Below, in pieces: positions 1 through 10,653 of a stretch of DNA of 32,313 nucleotides; position 1 is the first letter of the stretch; each line of letters starts with the position of its first letter. The stretch covers positions 1 through 32,313 of the forward strand of contig JAJYLA010000027.1 in assembly GCA_021788115.1 (NCBI GenBank), given 5' to 3'. The DNA is from Actinomycetes bacterium. Lineage in GTDB: Bacteria > Actinomycetota > Acidimicrobiia > Acidimicrobiales > Palsa-688. Position numbers and translations under genes: made by a program. A model generated the notes under the pieces. The model was not told the DNA's origin and did no database searches. It saw only the letters and a list, made by a program, of their open reading frames with translations.

Positions 1-234
1 GGTGGCCAACAGGGCACTGTAGCTCTCCCGGGCGTCGGTGGCCTGGCGTTCGGCCCGGGTGACCCGCTGCTCGGCATCCTCTACACGCCGGATGGCGGCG
101 GCTAGGGCAGATTCGAGCTCGACTACTCGGGCGACCAGCTCTTCGCTGTCAGCGAGAGCGCGGCGTTCGGCAAGTCGGGCCCGGTAGGCGGCCTGACGCT
201 CCGCGTTTGAGGCGTAGAGACGGGCTCTGGGCAT
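1..234 (-). CDS. Partial coiled-coil protein of the integrated element, running off the left edge
   Basis: An ATG at 234 (minus strand) opens 78 codons with no stop before the window edge. The N-terminus contains the basic segment AERQAAYRARLAERRA. Similar short basic motifs are common in plasmid and integrative-element proteins of actinobacteria. From about residue 30 the sequence is Glu/Arg/Ala-rich with heptad-like spacing (LVARVVELESALAAAIRRVE), which suggests a coiled coil. The C-terminus is missing, so neither the length nor any catalytic domain can be judged. It lies on the integrase side of the tRNA-Cys junction and diverges from the winged-helix gene at 839, so it is probably element cargo or a DNA-handling accessory. 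No function is assigned. Confidence 0.6.
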   Translation of the reverse strand, partial: MPRARLYASNAERQAAYRARLAERRALADSEELVARVVELESALAAAIRRVEDAEQRVTRAERQATDARESYSALLAT

Positions 235-246
235 CAGCGCTCAGCC

Positions 247-406
247 CCTCAACTGTTCAACTGTTCACACATTCGTCGTCGCCGGAGCCGACCAAGACGA
301 GTGTGGACTTGTTGAGGCATGACCTGTTTGACATTCGATCCAGTTGAGGTGACGAGAGAAGGAGTCGATCGAAGGAAGCAGAGAACAAGGCAGCGAGTGG
401 TTGAGG
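247..406. repeat. Four GTTGAGG words, one inverted and three direct
   Basis: GTTGAGG occurs at 311-317, 343-349 and 400-406 and as its complement CCTCAAC at 247-253. An adjoining arm, TCAACTGTTCACAC (257-270), pairs imperfectly with GTGTGGACTTGTTGA (301-315). The octamer CAACTGTT is also directly repeated around 250-264. Such clustering could mark sites for an element-encoded DNA-binding protein such as Xis or an initiator, but seven-base words can recur by chance. Confidence 0.35.
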
Positions 407-555
407 AGCAGTGTGAGAGGAGAAGCAGTGTCGACGAGGAGAAGTTCACAGTCAACACACCCTTGCATCACGATGATCACGGCGTAACGTTACGATTCCG
501 CGCAACCTGGACCCGGTGATGAGCAAGCCCGCAGACTGACGCCCTCGCTTCGCTC

Positions 556-619
556 GGTTGTCCTGCCGCCCCTGCGGCCGGCCCTTCGGGCCGGTCCTCG
601 GGTTGCCCTCCAGACAACC
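556..619. repeat. Branched stem-loop (closing stem with two or three hairpins)
   Basis: GGTTGTC (556-562) pairs perfectly with GACAACC (613-619). Inside lie CCGC-CCCT-GCGG (566-577), the abutting perfect hairpin CCGGCCC-TTC-GGGCCGG (578-594), and a short GGG-TTG-CCC (600-608). The two larger hairpins stack directly against each other. This could be a terminator, a structured RNA, or a single-stranded DNA structure such as a replication or transfer origin. Confidence 0.5.
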
Positions 620-838
620 TTGAACAGCCGTGAGGGCTGACGGAGGAGCCGAAGCGTCTCGGGGACACTTGCGCCGGTCGGCGAGAACGAACACGTCCAG
701 CTCGCAATCCGTCCTACTCGCGACAGCCACCTTGAGGATCGGTCACACCACGCCGGATCCCGGAAGTGACCCGCTCGGTCCGTTAGCGAAACGAAACCGC
801 TCGCCGAAGCCGGCATACACCGAGGAGGAACAAAGAAC

Positions 839-1390
839 GTGCATGACCGTGTCGAAGTCCACACCTGCGTCCTACCGGCCGCAGCAGCACTTGTCACCGA
901 ACCTCCAGTAGCAGCCTGGCTGCGCCGGCTGGGGCCGCTCGCCTGGGTCGCCCTGGAGCACCTCGCCCTCAGCTCCCACCTCTCCGACCAGGGCTGGGTG
1001 GCGCCCGTGGGCGTCCGGGACGTGGCCACCGGCATCAACGTCACGAAAGACACCGCCGCCCGAGCCGTCGCCACCCTCCGCACCGCGGGGCTGGTGGTCT
1101 TCGCCCACGTCGAAAGCCAGGATGGGCATAAACGCTCCGGCTACCAGATCCATCTGCCCGAACCTCTCAAGCTCTCCGCCTGTCCCATCGGTGCGGACAG
1201 CCTCCGTAACCGAGGCGAGGCCGACTGTCCCGAAGTCCGATACAAGGACCTGGCCCACGCCCAGATCGGCTGTATTCCCAACAAGGACGGCAACCGACCG
1301 AGACGGAGCGGGCGGCGACCACCGTCCCAGCTCCACCTCTTCGACGAAACGATTCCCAGCACAGGCACGACTACAAGAGAGAAGGCATGA
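839..1390 (+). CDS. Winged-helix DNA-binding protein with a clamp-binding-like C-terminal motif
   Basis: This 183-residue protein starts at GTG 839, ten bases after a GAGGAGG ribosome binding site (822-828). Residues about 30-105 resemble a winged helix-turn-helix: a helical segment (WVALEHLAL), a recognition-helix region (VTKDTAARAVATLRTAGLV) and a wing ending in GYQIHLPE. The C-terminal part is polar and Arg-rich and contains QLHLF at residues 164-168. That matches the QLxLF pattern used by bacterial proteins that bind the DnaN sliding clamp. The stop overlaps the next start by four bases, so it is probably translated together with the excisionase-like gene. A role in replication initiation or regulation of the element is inferred; a plain GntR/MarR-like repressor is the alternative. 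Confidence 0.7.
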   Translation: MHDRVEVHTCVLPAAAALVTEPPVAAWLRRLGPLAWVALEHLALSSHLSDQGWVAPVGVRDVATGINVTKDTAARAVATLRTAGLVVFAHVESQDGHKRSGYQIHLPEPLKLSACPIGADSLRNRGEADCPEVRYKDLAHAQIGCIPNKDGNRPRRSGRRPPSQLHLFDETIPSTGTTTREKA

Positions 1391-1590
1391 CGACTCCCCC
1401 GACGGCCATCCCCGGTCGGCTCCTCGATTACGAGGAAGTCGCCGACTGGCTCCACACGAGCGTCCGACACCTGCGGCGACTCGTGGACGAGAACCGCATT
1501 CCCTACCTCAAAGTCGGCCACTACATCAGGTTCGATCAAGGCATGATCAGCGACTGGCTCGAAGACCACCAGCACGGGCCGGGAAAGTGA
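1387..1590 (+). CDS. Excisionase-like MerR/HTH_17 DNA-binding protein
   Basis: This 67-residue protein has the layout of the excisionase (HTH_17) family. The core at residues about 13-55 reads LLDYEEVADWLHTSVRHL, then an RLVDEN recognition-helix end and IPYLKVGHYIRF, followed by DWLEDH. The ATG overlaps the TGA of the upstream winged-helix gene (ATGA), with AGAGAAGG as a plausible ribosome binding site. The gene converges on the integrase with only eight bases between the two stop codons. In tyrosine-recombinase elements such proteins bend attachment-site DNA and direct excision. A purely regulatory role is also possible for this family. Confidence 0.8.
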   Translation: MTTPPTAIPGRLLDYEEVADWLHTSVRHLRRLVDENRIPYLKVGHYIRFDQGMISDWLEDHQHGPGK

Positions 1591-1598
1591 GGATCAGG

Positions 1599-2720
1599 TC
1601 AGCGGTCGCCGAACGCGGCGTGAACAACCTTCGTTTCGTGATTGGACCTCGCCGCGGATAACTGTTCGGCGAAGGACGCGGCGATCGCCTCGTCCAGCTC
1701 GGGAAAGAGGTGACCGTACCGGTCGAGGGTGACGTTGATCGAAGAGTGCCCCATGCGGGCCTGGATGGCCTTGGGGTGAGCGCCGCCGGCTGTGGCCAGG
1801 GCGACACTGCTATGGCGAAGATCGTGAAATCTGCACGACACTCCCGAAGCACGCTGGGCCCGAGCGAAGTGGTTGTTCCAGAAGCTGGCCGCGGCGATCG
1901 GATTGCCGGCCCGGTTGGGAAAAACGAGACCGTCGGGACCGGGCGCCGCGTACCGCTCGAGGTGGTGGGCCATGATCTGGGCCGTCACCGAGGAGATGGT
2001 GATGGACCGCACCGATGCCGGGGTCTTGGTCTCCTTGCGCAGCCACTCCCCCGTCTCCAGATGGATGAGCTGCTCGGTGACTCGCACCTTGCGAGCACGG
2101 ATGTCGAGCTTCGAGCGCCGGAGGCCGATCAGTTCGCTCCACCGCATCCCTGAATCGACAGCGAGGTAGATCAAGGCCCGGTAGCGGTCGGTGTGGGCCT
2201 CGGCCAGGTCGACGGCCTGCTTCCAGTCCAGGAAGACCATCTCCCGCTTGGGGACCCGCGGCGGCTCGACCCGGTCGCACGGGTTGCTCACGATCTTCTG
2301 CTTGTCGACCGCCACCTGCAGCATCCGGCGAAGGGTCCGGTAGTGGCGGTGCACCGAGCTGGGGGCGATGCCGGCCTCGATCTCGTCGTTCAGCCAGTTC
2401 TCGATCTCGTCGGGCGGGATGGCGCCGAGCCGGTAGGAGCCGAGGGCCGGCAACACGTACTTGTTGAGGTCCCGCCGGTAGGTCTCTTGGGTGCTGGGAG
2501 ACAGCCTGCGGGCCAGGAGGAGGAACTCGTCCGCCCAGTGAGCCAGCGGGATGGCGGCGTGCCTCGGGTCGATCCAGTTACCCCGGGCTTTCTCGGTCTC
2601 CATCTCGGCCAGGAACCGCTGGGCGTCGGCCTTGCGATCGAATGTCGTCGACGTGACCCGGCCGAGGGGATCGCGGTACCGAGCCCGGTATTTGCCCCTC
2701 TGCTTCTGGATGTAGCCCAT
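1599..2720 (-). CDS. Tyrosine recombinase (integrase) of the tRNA-Cys element
   Basis: The 373-residue protein begins MGYIQKQRGKYRARYRDP, an AP2-like arm-binding N-terminus. A SAM-like core-binding domain follows (about 60-150), then a catalytic domain. Catalytic residues are visible: Arg in SGMRWSEL, the HDLRH box, the GHSS histidine and Tyr335 in RYGHL. ATG 2720 is chosen because AGGAGGT lies eight bases upstream. The frame stays open further upstream, but that part would run through the tRNA gene. The start lies about 150 bases from the tRNA-Cys 3' end, the usual position for an integrase next to its own attachment site. It is expected to catalyse site-specific integration and excision. 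Confidence 0.93.
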   Translation of the reverse strand: MGYIQKQRGKYRARYRDPLGRVTSTTFDRKADAQRFLAEMETEKARGNWIDPRHAAIPLAHWADEFLLLARRLSPSTQETYRRDLNKYVLPALGSYRLGAIPPDEIENWLNDEIEAGIAPSSVHRHYRTLRRMLQVAVDKQKIVSNPCDRVEPPRVPKREMVFLDWKQAVDLAEAHTDRYRALIYLAVDSGMRWSELIGLRRSKLDIRARKVRVTEQLIHLETGEWLRKETKTPASVRSITISSVTAQIMAHHLERYAAPGPDGLVFPNRAGNPIAAASFWNNHFARAQRASGVSCRFHDLRHSSVALATAGGAHPKAIQARMGHSSINVTLDRYGHLFPELDEAIAASFAEQLSAARSNHETKVVHAAFGDR

Positions 2721-2849
2721 GAGGTCGACCTCCTCTTGATCCCCGAGGCGCGTTTGAGGCGCGGACGAGGCGCGAAATAGGGGTTTTCGGGGGTCATCGG
2801 CGGTAAATGACGGGCAGGCCCGGGCATACCGAAAATGGCCTCTGACCTG

Positions 2850-2895
2850 CAGTTTAGTCCGTATCTGATCTGGAGGCGGCGACCGGAATCGAACC
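2850..2895. other. Probable element attachment site (attL or attR) at the tRNA-Cys 3' end
   Basis: The integrase gene lies just beyond the tRNA 3' end and is transcribed away from it, the standard geometry for tRNA-targeting elements. The core is presumably the 3' part of the tRNA (T arm and acceptor, from 2871). No second copy is visible in 1-2870, so the other junction should lie left of the window. The exact limits are inferred. Confidence 0.5.
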
Positions 2896-2945
2896 GGTGT
2901 GCAGGGCTTTGCAGGCCCTTGCCTAAACCACTCGGCCACGCCGCC
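2871..2945 (-). tRNA. tRNA-Cys (GCA), probable integration target
   Basis: Read on the minus strand, the acceptor arm GGCGGCG (from 2945) pairs with CGCCGCC, followed by discriminator T and an encoded CCA (2871-2873). The anticodon stem AGGGC/GCCCT encloses the loop CTGCAAA, giving anticodon GCA. The T arm reads CCGGTTCGAATTCCGG. The 3' end faces the integrase, as expected where an element has inserted into the tRNA 3' end and rebuilt it. Confidence 0.95.
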
Positions 2946-2970
2946 CGGGCAGTGCCTCGCGGCAGTGTAG

Positions 2971-4845
<1,875 letters not shown>

Positions 4846-4962
4846 AGCCGCCCGGCGGGCCACCCCGGCGGCGGGGGCGCCCCGGCCCTCGAAGGGCCCA
4901 TCCCTGGACGGCTGGCGCCGTTCAACGACCGGAAGAATCCGCCGCCACGCGCACCGCCCCGC

Positions 4963-4968
4963 TACGGT
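4963..4968 (+). promoter_or_regulatory. Candidate -10 element (TACGGT) of the Ca2+/H+ antiporter gene
   Basis: TACGGT fits TANNNT and ends 11 bases before the ATG at 4980. No Shine-Dalgarno sequence is visible in between, so the transcript may have almost no leader. No convincing -35 was seen. Confidence 0.3.
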
Positions 4969-4979
4969 CGTCGCCGCCC

Positions 4980-6092
4980 ATGGCCAACACGAGACCGCCA
5001 CAGATGCTCGACCGCCGCCAGCGCATCTCCGCCGGCGCGGCGGTGCTGCTCACGGTCGCCGCCGGCCTGGGCGAGGCGGCCGGGGCGGGGGCGGTCACCC
5101 GCTTCGTCCTGTCCGGACTCGCCCTGGCCGCCCTGGCGGCCGTCATCGGAGAGGCCGTCGAGCAGGTCGGCGAACGGCTCGGACCGGGGACCACGGCCGT
5201 GGTCCAGTCGACCCTGGGCAACCTCCCGGAGTTCTTTGTCGGCATCTTCGCCCTGCGGGCCGGTCTCACCGGCGTGGTGCGCGCCGCTCTCATCGGCTCC
5301 GTCCTCGGAAACGTGGTCCTGGTGCTCGGCTGCGTGTTCGTGGCCGGCGGCCTCCGCCACGGAACCCAGAGCTTCGACCCCGAGGAGCCCCGCCTCAACT
5401 CCTCCCTGCTGCTAGTGGTCGTCGGCGCCCTGCTCGTCCCGACGCTGGCGAGCAAGCTGGGCACGCCGGCCGCCGCGCACGAGCAGGTCCTCTCCGACGC
5501 GTGCGCCGCGGTGCTGCTCGTCGTCTACGCGGCGAGCGTTCCGTTCTATCTCCGCCACCGTGGCGCGCCGGCGGCGGGGTCGCACGGCAGCGCCCCGGCC
5601 CGAGGGGACGAGACCGATCCGGCCAGCTCCGCCTGGCCTCTGCCCCTGGCGCTGGCGCTGCTCGCGGTTTCCGCCGGGGGGGCGGCGCTGGTGTCCGACT
5701 GGTTCGTTTCGCCGCTCGCGGCGGCGACCCGCTCGCTCGGGATGTCACAGGCCTTCACGGGGCTCGTCGTGGTGGCCATCGCCTCCAACGCGGTGGAGCA
5801 CGCGGTCGGCGTCCGCTTCGCCCTCCACGGCAAGGCGGAGTACGCGATCAGCACCACGTTGAACAGCCCCCTCCAGGTCGCCCTGCTCCTCACGCCGGCG
5901 CTCGTGCTGGTCAGCGGGGTTGTCGGCCCGTCCCCGCTCACGCTGGTCTTCCCCCCGCTGCTCGTCGCGGCTCTCGCCGTCTCCGCGGTGGTGGTCGCGG
6001 TGGTGGTCTACGACGGCGAGTACACGTGGATCGAGGGAGTCGCTCTGGTGGGGCTGTACTGCATCATCGCAACCGCCTTCTGGTGGGGCTGA
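4980..6092 (+). CDS. Ca2+/H+ antiporter-type cation exchanger (CaCA superfamily)
   Basis: This 370-residue membrane protein has two homologous halves of about five hydrophobic segments each, separated by a hydrophilic loop around residues 190-220 ([20 protein letters not shown]). Each half carries a CaCA alpha-repeat: [20 protein letters not shown] near residue 80 and [20 protein letters not shown] near residue 270, followed by [14 protein letters not shown]. These are the ion-binding motifs of the Cax/VCX group, with acidic residues (E in NLPE and in NAVE) likely to bind the cation. The first repeat has NLPE instead of the commoner NAxE. ATG 4980 is the first start before the hydrophobic region; the frame is open further upstream, but that part overlaps thiC. 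Expected role: proton-driven export of calcium or a similar divalent cation. Confidence 0.88.
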   Translation: MANTRPPQMLDRRQRISAGAAVLLTVAAGLGEAAGAGAVTRFVLSGLALAALAAVIGEAVEQVGERLGPGTTAVVQSTLGNLPEFFVGIFALRAGLTGVVRAALIGSVLGNVVLVLGCVFVAGGLRHGTQSFDPEEPRLNSSLLLVVVGALLVPTLASKLGTPAAAHEQVLSDACAAVLLVVYAASVPFYLRHRGAPAAGSHGSAPARGDETDPASSAWPLPLALALLAVSAGGAALVSDWFVSPLAAATRSLGMSQAFTGLVVVAIASNAVEHAVGVRFALHGKAEYAISTTLNSPLQVALLLTPALVLVSGVVGPSPLTLVFPPLLVAALAVSAVVVAVVVYDGEYTWIEGVALVGLYCIIATAFWWG

Positions 6093-6101
6093 CCACCGGG
6101 C

Positions 6102-6107
6102 TAGCGT
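6102..6107 (+). promoter_or_regulatory. Candidate -10 element (TAGCGT) of glgX
   Basis: TAGCGT fits TANNNT and ends eight bases before the GTG start at 6116, with no ribosome binding site between. This spacing suits a leaderless transcript. The -35 region falls inside the preceding gene and shows no clear match. Confidence 0.3.
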
Positions 6108-6115
6108 CGTCGCCC

Positions 6116-8248
<2,133 letters not shown>

Positions 8249-8334
8249 GCGCCCCCGCCCCCGAAAGGACGAATGAGGCAGACGGGGTCCCCCCGTCGCT
8301 ACCATTACCGCCGAAGGGATGAAAGGGAGGAGCG

Positions 8335-8853
8335 GTGCCTGAGGAAATGCCGCTTTCTTACGCACGCTCTGTGGGCGACCGGCTGCGCAACCTGCGCCAG
8401 CAGCAGCGACTGTCGCTGCTCGCCGTCGAGGAGGCGTCGGGCCGGGAGTTCAAGGCGTCGGTACTGGGGGCATACGAGCGGGGGGAGAGGATCATTTCGG
8501 TGCTGCGCCTGCAGCGGCTCGCCCAGCTCTACGGGGTGCCGGTCGACCAGCTCCTGCCCCGGGCCGGGGCGCTCCAGGCGGTCGCCGGCAACGGCCAGGC
8601 TCTCGACGGTGCCCACCGCGGCAATTCCGCCGTGCCGGTCACCGTCGACCTGGTCCGCCTCGGGGAGCTCGATGCCCCCGAGAAGGAGGTCCTGCACCGC
8701 TACATCAGCATGATCCAGATCCAGCGGGGCGACTTCAACGGGCGGGTGATCACCATCCGCGACGAGGACGTGCGCGCCCTCGGGCGGGTGTTCGAGCGCG
8801 ACGAGGCGGCCATGCGCGACCGCTTCCGGGAGCTCGGGCTCATCCCGCGCTAG
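8335..8853 (+). CDS. bldD: BldD-like transcriptional regulator with a cyclic-di-GMP signature
   Basis: This 172-residue protein has an N-terminal XRE helix-turn-helix (residues about 12-75: VGDRLRNLRQQQRLSLLAVE, then SVLGAYERGERIISVLRLQR). Its sequence closely follows BldD, the Streptomyces developmental master repressor. The C-terminal domain holds RGD (131-133), eight residues, then RDED (142-145). That matches the RGD-X8-RxxD motif through which BldD binds tetrameric cyclic-di-GMP and dimerises. GTG 8335 follows AGGGAGG at 8324-8330 at short spacing; ATG 8347 is an alternative start. It is a single gene converging on the metallo-beta-lactamase gene with 11 bases between stops. Its targets cannot be read from the window; whether this organism sporulates is unknown. 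Confidence 0.88.
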   Translation: MPEEMPLSYARSVGDRLRNLRQQQRLSLLAVEEASGREFKASVLGAYERGERIISVLRLQRLAQLYGVPVDQLLPRAGALQAVAGNGQALDGAHRGNSAVPVTVDLVRLGELDAPEKEVLHRYISMIQIQRGDFNGRVITIRDEDVRALGRVFERDEAAMRDRFRELGLIPR

Positions 8854-8864
8854 CCGCTCGCCCC

Positions 8865-9578
8865 TCACCGGCCGAAGGCCGCGAGCCACGCCTCCTTGGT
8901 CCGCGGCTTGAAGACCATGTTGATCTCCTTGACCGCACCGATCGTGGCGGTCGAGGCCGCCGAGTAGCGATGGCCGGGATACACGACCGTCCCGCCCGGA
9001 AGCGACGCCAGGCGCTGCAGGCTGTCGTACATCGCGGCAGGGTCGCTGCCGGGAAGGTCGGTGCGCCCGCAGCCCTCGAGGAACAGGGTGTCGCCGGCCA
9101 CGAGCATCCCGTCGACGAGAAAGCACTGGCTGCCGGGGGTGTGGCCGGGCGTGTGGAGCAGGGTGATCCCGACGGCGCCGACCTCCACCCGGTCGCCGCT
9201 GTCATGCGCCACGACGTCACCCGGCTCCACGCCGGTCACGGCGACGACCAGAGGGGCCTCGTCGCGGTGCGCGTGGACCGGCACCGGGCGCCTGCCGAGC
9301 AGCTCGGCCACGCCCTCGATGCTGTGGCCCATCATCGAGCCGCCCACGTGGTCGGGATGGTGATGGGTCACGAGCACGCCGGCGGGGCGCATGCCGTCTG
9401 CGTCGAGGAGGTCGAGCAGGTCCCCCACGCCGTACGCGGGGTCGACGAGCAGGACCTCGCCGGTCTGGCGATCCCCGATCAGATAGGAGAAATTGACCAT
9501 CTGGATGGCCAGCGGGTCCGCGGCGGCGAAGTCCCGCCCCGACAGCAGCTGGCGGAAGTACAGGCGGTCCTCGGTCAC
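8865..9578 (-). CDS. Metallo-beta-lactamase fold hydrolase (glyoxalase II-like)
   Basis: This 237-residue cytosolic metal hydrolase carries the full MBL set: THHHPDH near residue 82, TPGHTPGS near 150 (second histidine), GDTLFLEGCGRTDLPG near 170 and YPGHRY near 205. The GCGRTDLPGS segment and the placing of the motifs resemble glyoxalase II and persulfide dioxygenase-type proteins. The C-terminal region (NMVFKPRTKEAWLAAFGR) is unlike classical GloB, so the substrate is uncertain. The GTG start has no Shine-Dalgarno sequence. A TAGCAT hexamer lies six bases upstream, which suggests a leaderless message. The gene diverges from the pirin gene with 89 bases between. Confidence 0.85.
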   Translation of the reverse strand: MTEDRLYFRQLLSGRDFAAADPLAIQMVNFSYLIGDRQTGEVLLVDPAYGVGDLLDLLDADGMRPAGVLVTHHHPDHVGGSMMGHSIEGVAELLGRRPVPVHAHRDEAPLVVAVTGVEPGDVVAHDSGDRVEVGAVGITLLHTPGHTPGSQCFLVDGMLVAGDTLFLEGCGRTDLPGSDPAAMYDSLQRLASLPGGTVVYPGHRYSAASTATIGAVKEINMVFKPRTKEAWLAAFGR

Positions 9579-9584
9579 GCCCGC

Positions 9585-9590
9585 ATGCTA
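9585..9590 (-). promoter_or_regulatory. Candidate -10 element (TAGCAT) of the MBL hydrolase gene
   Basis: On the minus strand TAGCAT lies six bases before the GTG start at 9578. No ribosome binding site separates them, so transcription would begin at or beside the start codon. Confidence 0.35.
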
Positions 9591-9624
9591 CGGCGCCCAC
9601 CTGGCGCCGGCACGGAGGAAATAG

Positions 9625-9636
9625 TTGCAGGTGCAA
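9625..9636. promoter_or_regulatory. Palindromic operator candidate TTGCAGGTGCAA
   Basis: Five-base arms TTGCA and TGCAA flank a central GG, 32 bases before the pirin ATG in the divergent intergenic region. The TTGCA-N2-TGCAA form resembles operators of MarR-type repressors. No regulator gene of that family is adjacent, so the assignment is tentative. Confidence 0.4.
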
Positions 9637-9667
9637 TGGTGTTGGGGAGGCCACAAGGAGGTCCGCC

Positions 9668-10648
9668 ATGCCCGCCGTCACCGTCGACGACATCACCGCA
9701 CTCGCCACGATCCCCGCCCCCGGGCCCTCCGCGGAGCGCCGCACCGTGGCCACGCTGACCACGGCCCCGTCGGGGCTCGAAGGCGAGGGCTTCCCCGTAC
9801 GGCGCGCCTTCGCCGGGGTCCCGCTCGACGTGCTCGACCCCTTCGTGCACATGGACCAGATGGGCGAGGTCGACTACGCGCCCGGCGAGCCGAGGGGCAC
9901 CGCGTGGCACCCCCACCGCGGCTTCGAGACCGTCACCTACATCATCGACGGCACCTTCGAGCACCAGGACTCGACAGGAGGGGGAGGTGTCATCACCAAC
10001 GGCGACACCCAGTGGATGACCGCCGGCGCCGGGATCCTCCACATCGAGCGGCCACCCGAGGCGCTGGTGGCCTCCGGCGGGCTGTTCCACGGGATCCAGC
10101 TGTGGGTGAACCTGCCCGCGGAGCGCAAGTGGGTGCCGCCGCGCTACCAGGACATCGGGCGGGACCGCGTCGCCCTGGCCGCCTCGCCCGACGGCGGCGC
10201 CCTGGTCCGGGTGATCGCCGGGCGGGTCGGCCCGCACACCGGCCCCGGTGTCACCTACACGCCGATCACGGTCGTCCACGCGACGCTCGCGCCGGGCGCC
10301 CGGCTCGAGCTCCCCTGGGACCGCCGGTCCAACGCGCTGCTCTACGTCCTCGCCGGCCGTGGCCTCGCCGGCGCCGAGCGCCGCCCCGCGTCGGGGGGCC
10401 AGCTCGCCGTCCTCGTCGGCGGGGACGTCGTCAGCGTCGAGGCGAGCGCCGCCCAGGAGGGCTCGCCCACCCTCGAGGTGCTGCTGCTCGGCGGGAGGTC
10501 CATCGGCGAGCCGGTCGCCCACTACGGCCCGTTCGTGATGAACACCCGCGCCGAACTGGTCCAGGCGTTCGAGGACTTCCAGAAGGGCCGGATGGGCACC
10601 GTTCCCCCCGGGCGTGTCGCCGCGACGGCCCCCGGTGGGGCACACTGA
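9668..10648 (+). CDS. Pirin family protein (bicupin)
   Basis: This 326-residue protein has two cupin domains. The N-terminal one contains HPHRGFETVTYIIDG and GAGILHIERPP, giving the pirin metal ligands His81, His83, His125 and Glu127. The C-terminal cupin (from about residue 170, GRVGPHTGPGVTYTPI) lacks that set, as in known pirins. Family members are iron proteins; bacterial pirins can oxidise quercetin or act as redox-sensitive regulators, so the reaction here is not defined. ATG 9668 has an ideal AAGGAGGT site (9655-9662). The palindrome at 9625-9636 may control it. The aldehyde dehydrogenase ATG follows five bases after the stop, so the two are probably one operon. Confidence 0.92.
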   Translation: MPAVTVDDITALATIPAPGPSAERRTVATLTTAPSGLEGEGFPVRRAFAGVPLDVLDPFVHMDQMGEVDYAPGEPRGTAWHPHRGFETVTYIIDGTFEHQDSTGGGGVITNGDTQWMTAGAGILHIERPPEALVASGGLFHGIQLWVNLPAERKWVPPRYQDIGRDRVALAASPDGGALVRVIAGRVGPHTGPGVTYTPITVVHATLAPGARLELPWDRRSNALLYVLAGRGLAGAERRPASGGQLAVLVGGDVVSVEASAAQEGSPTLEVLLLGGRSIGEPVAHYGPFVMNTRAELVQAFEDFQKGRMGTVPPGRVAATAPGGAH

Positions 10649-10653
10649 ATGGC

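Larger units (their letters stand above)
235..838. other. Long non-coding spacer of the element with repeats and hairpins
   Basis: No convincing gene lies between the divergent coiled-coil gene and the winged-helix gene. Short open frames here lack ribosome binding sites and recognisable domains. The first half (about 250 to 500) is visibly less GC-rich than the rest of the window. It carries repeated GTTGAGG words and an imperfect inverted repeat. The second half holds a compact branched stem-loop at 556-619. The position between divergent genes of a mobile element suits a control region or origin, but that is inference. Confidence 0.5.

Noticed and set aside
630..911. Possible small gene before the winged-helix gene
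   Set aside because: No ribosome binding site or domain, and it overlaps the better-supported GTG start at 839 in another frame.
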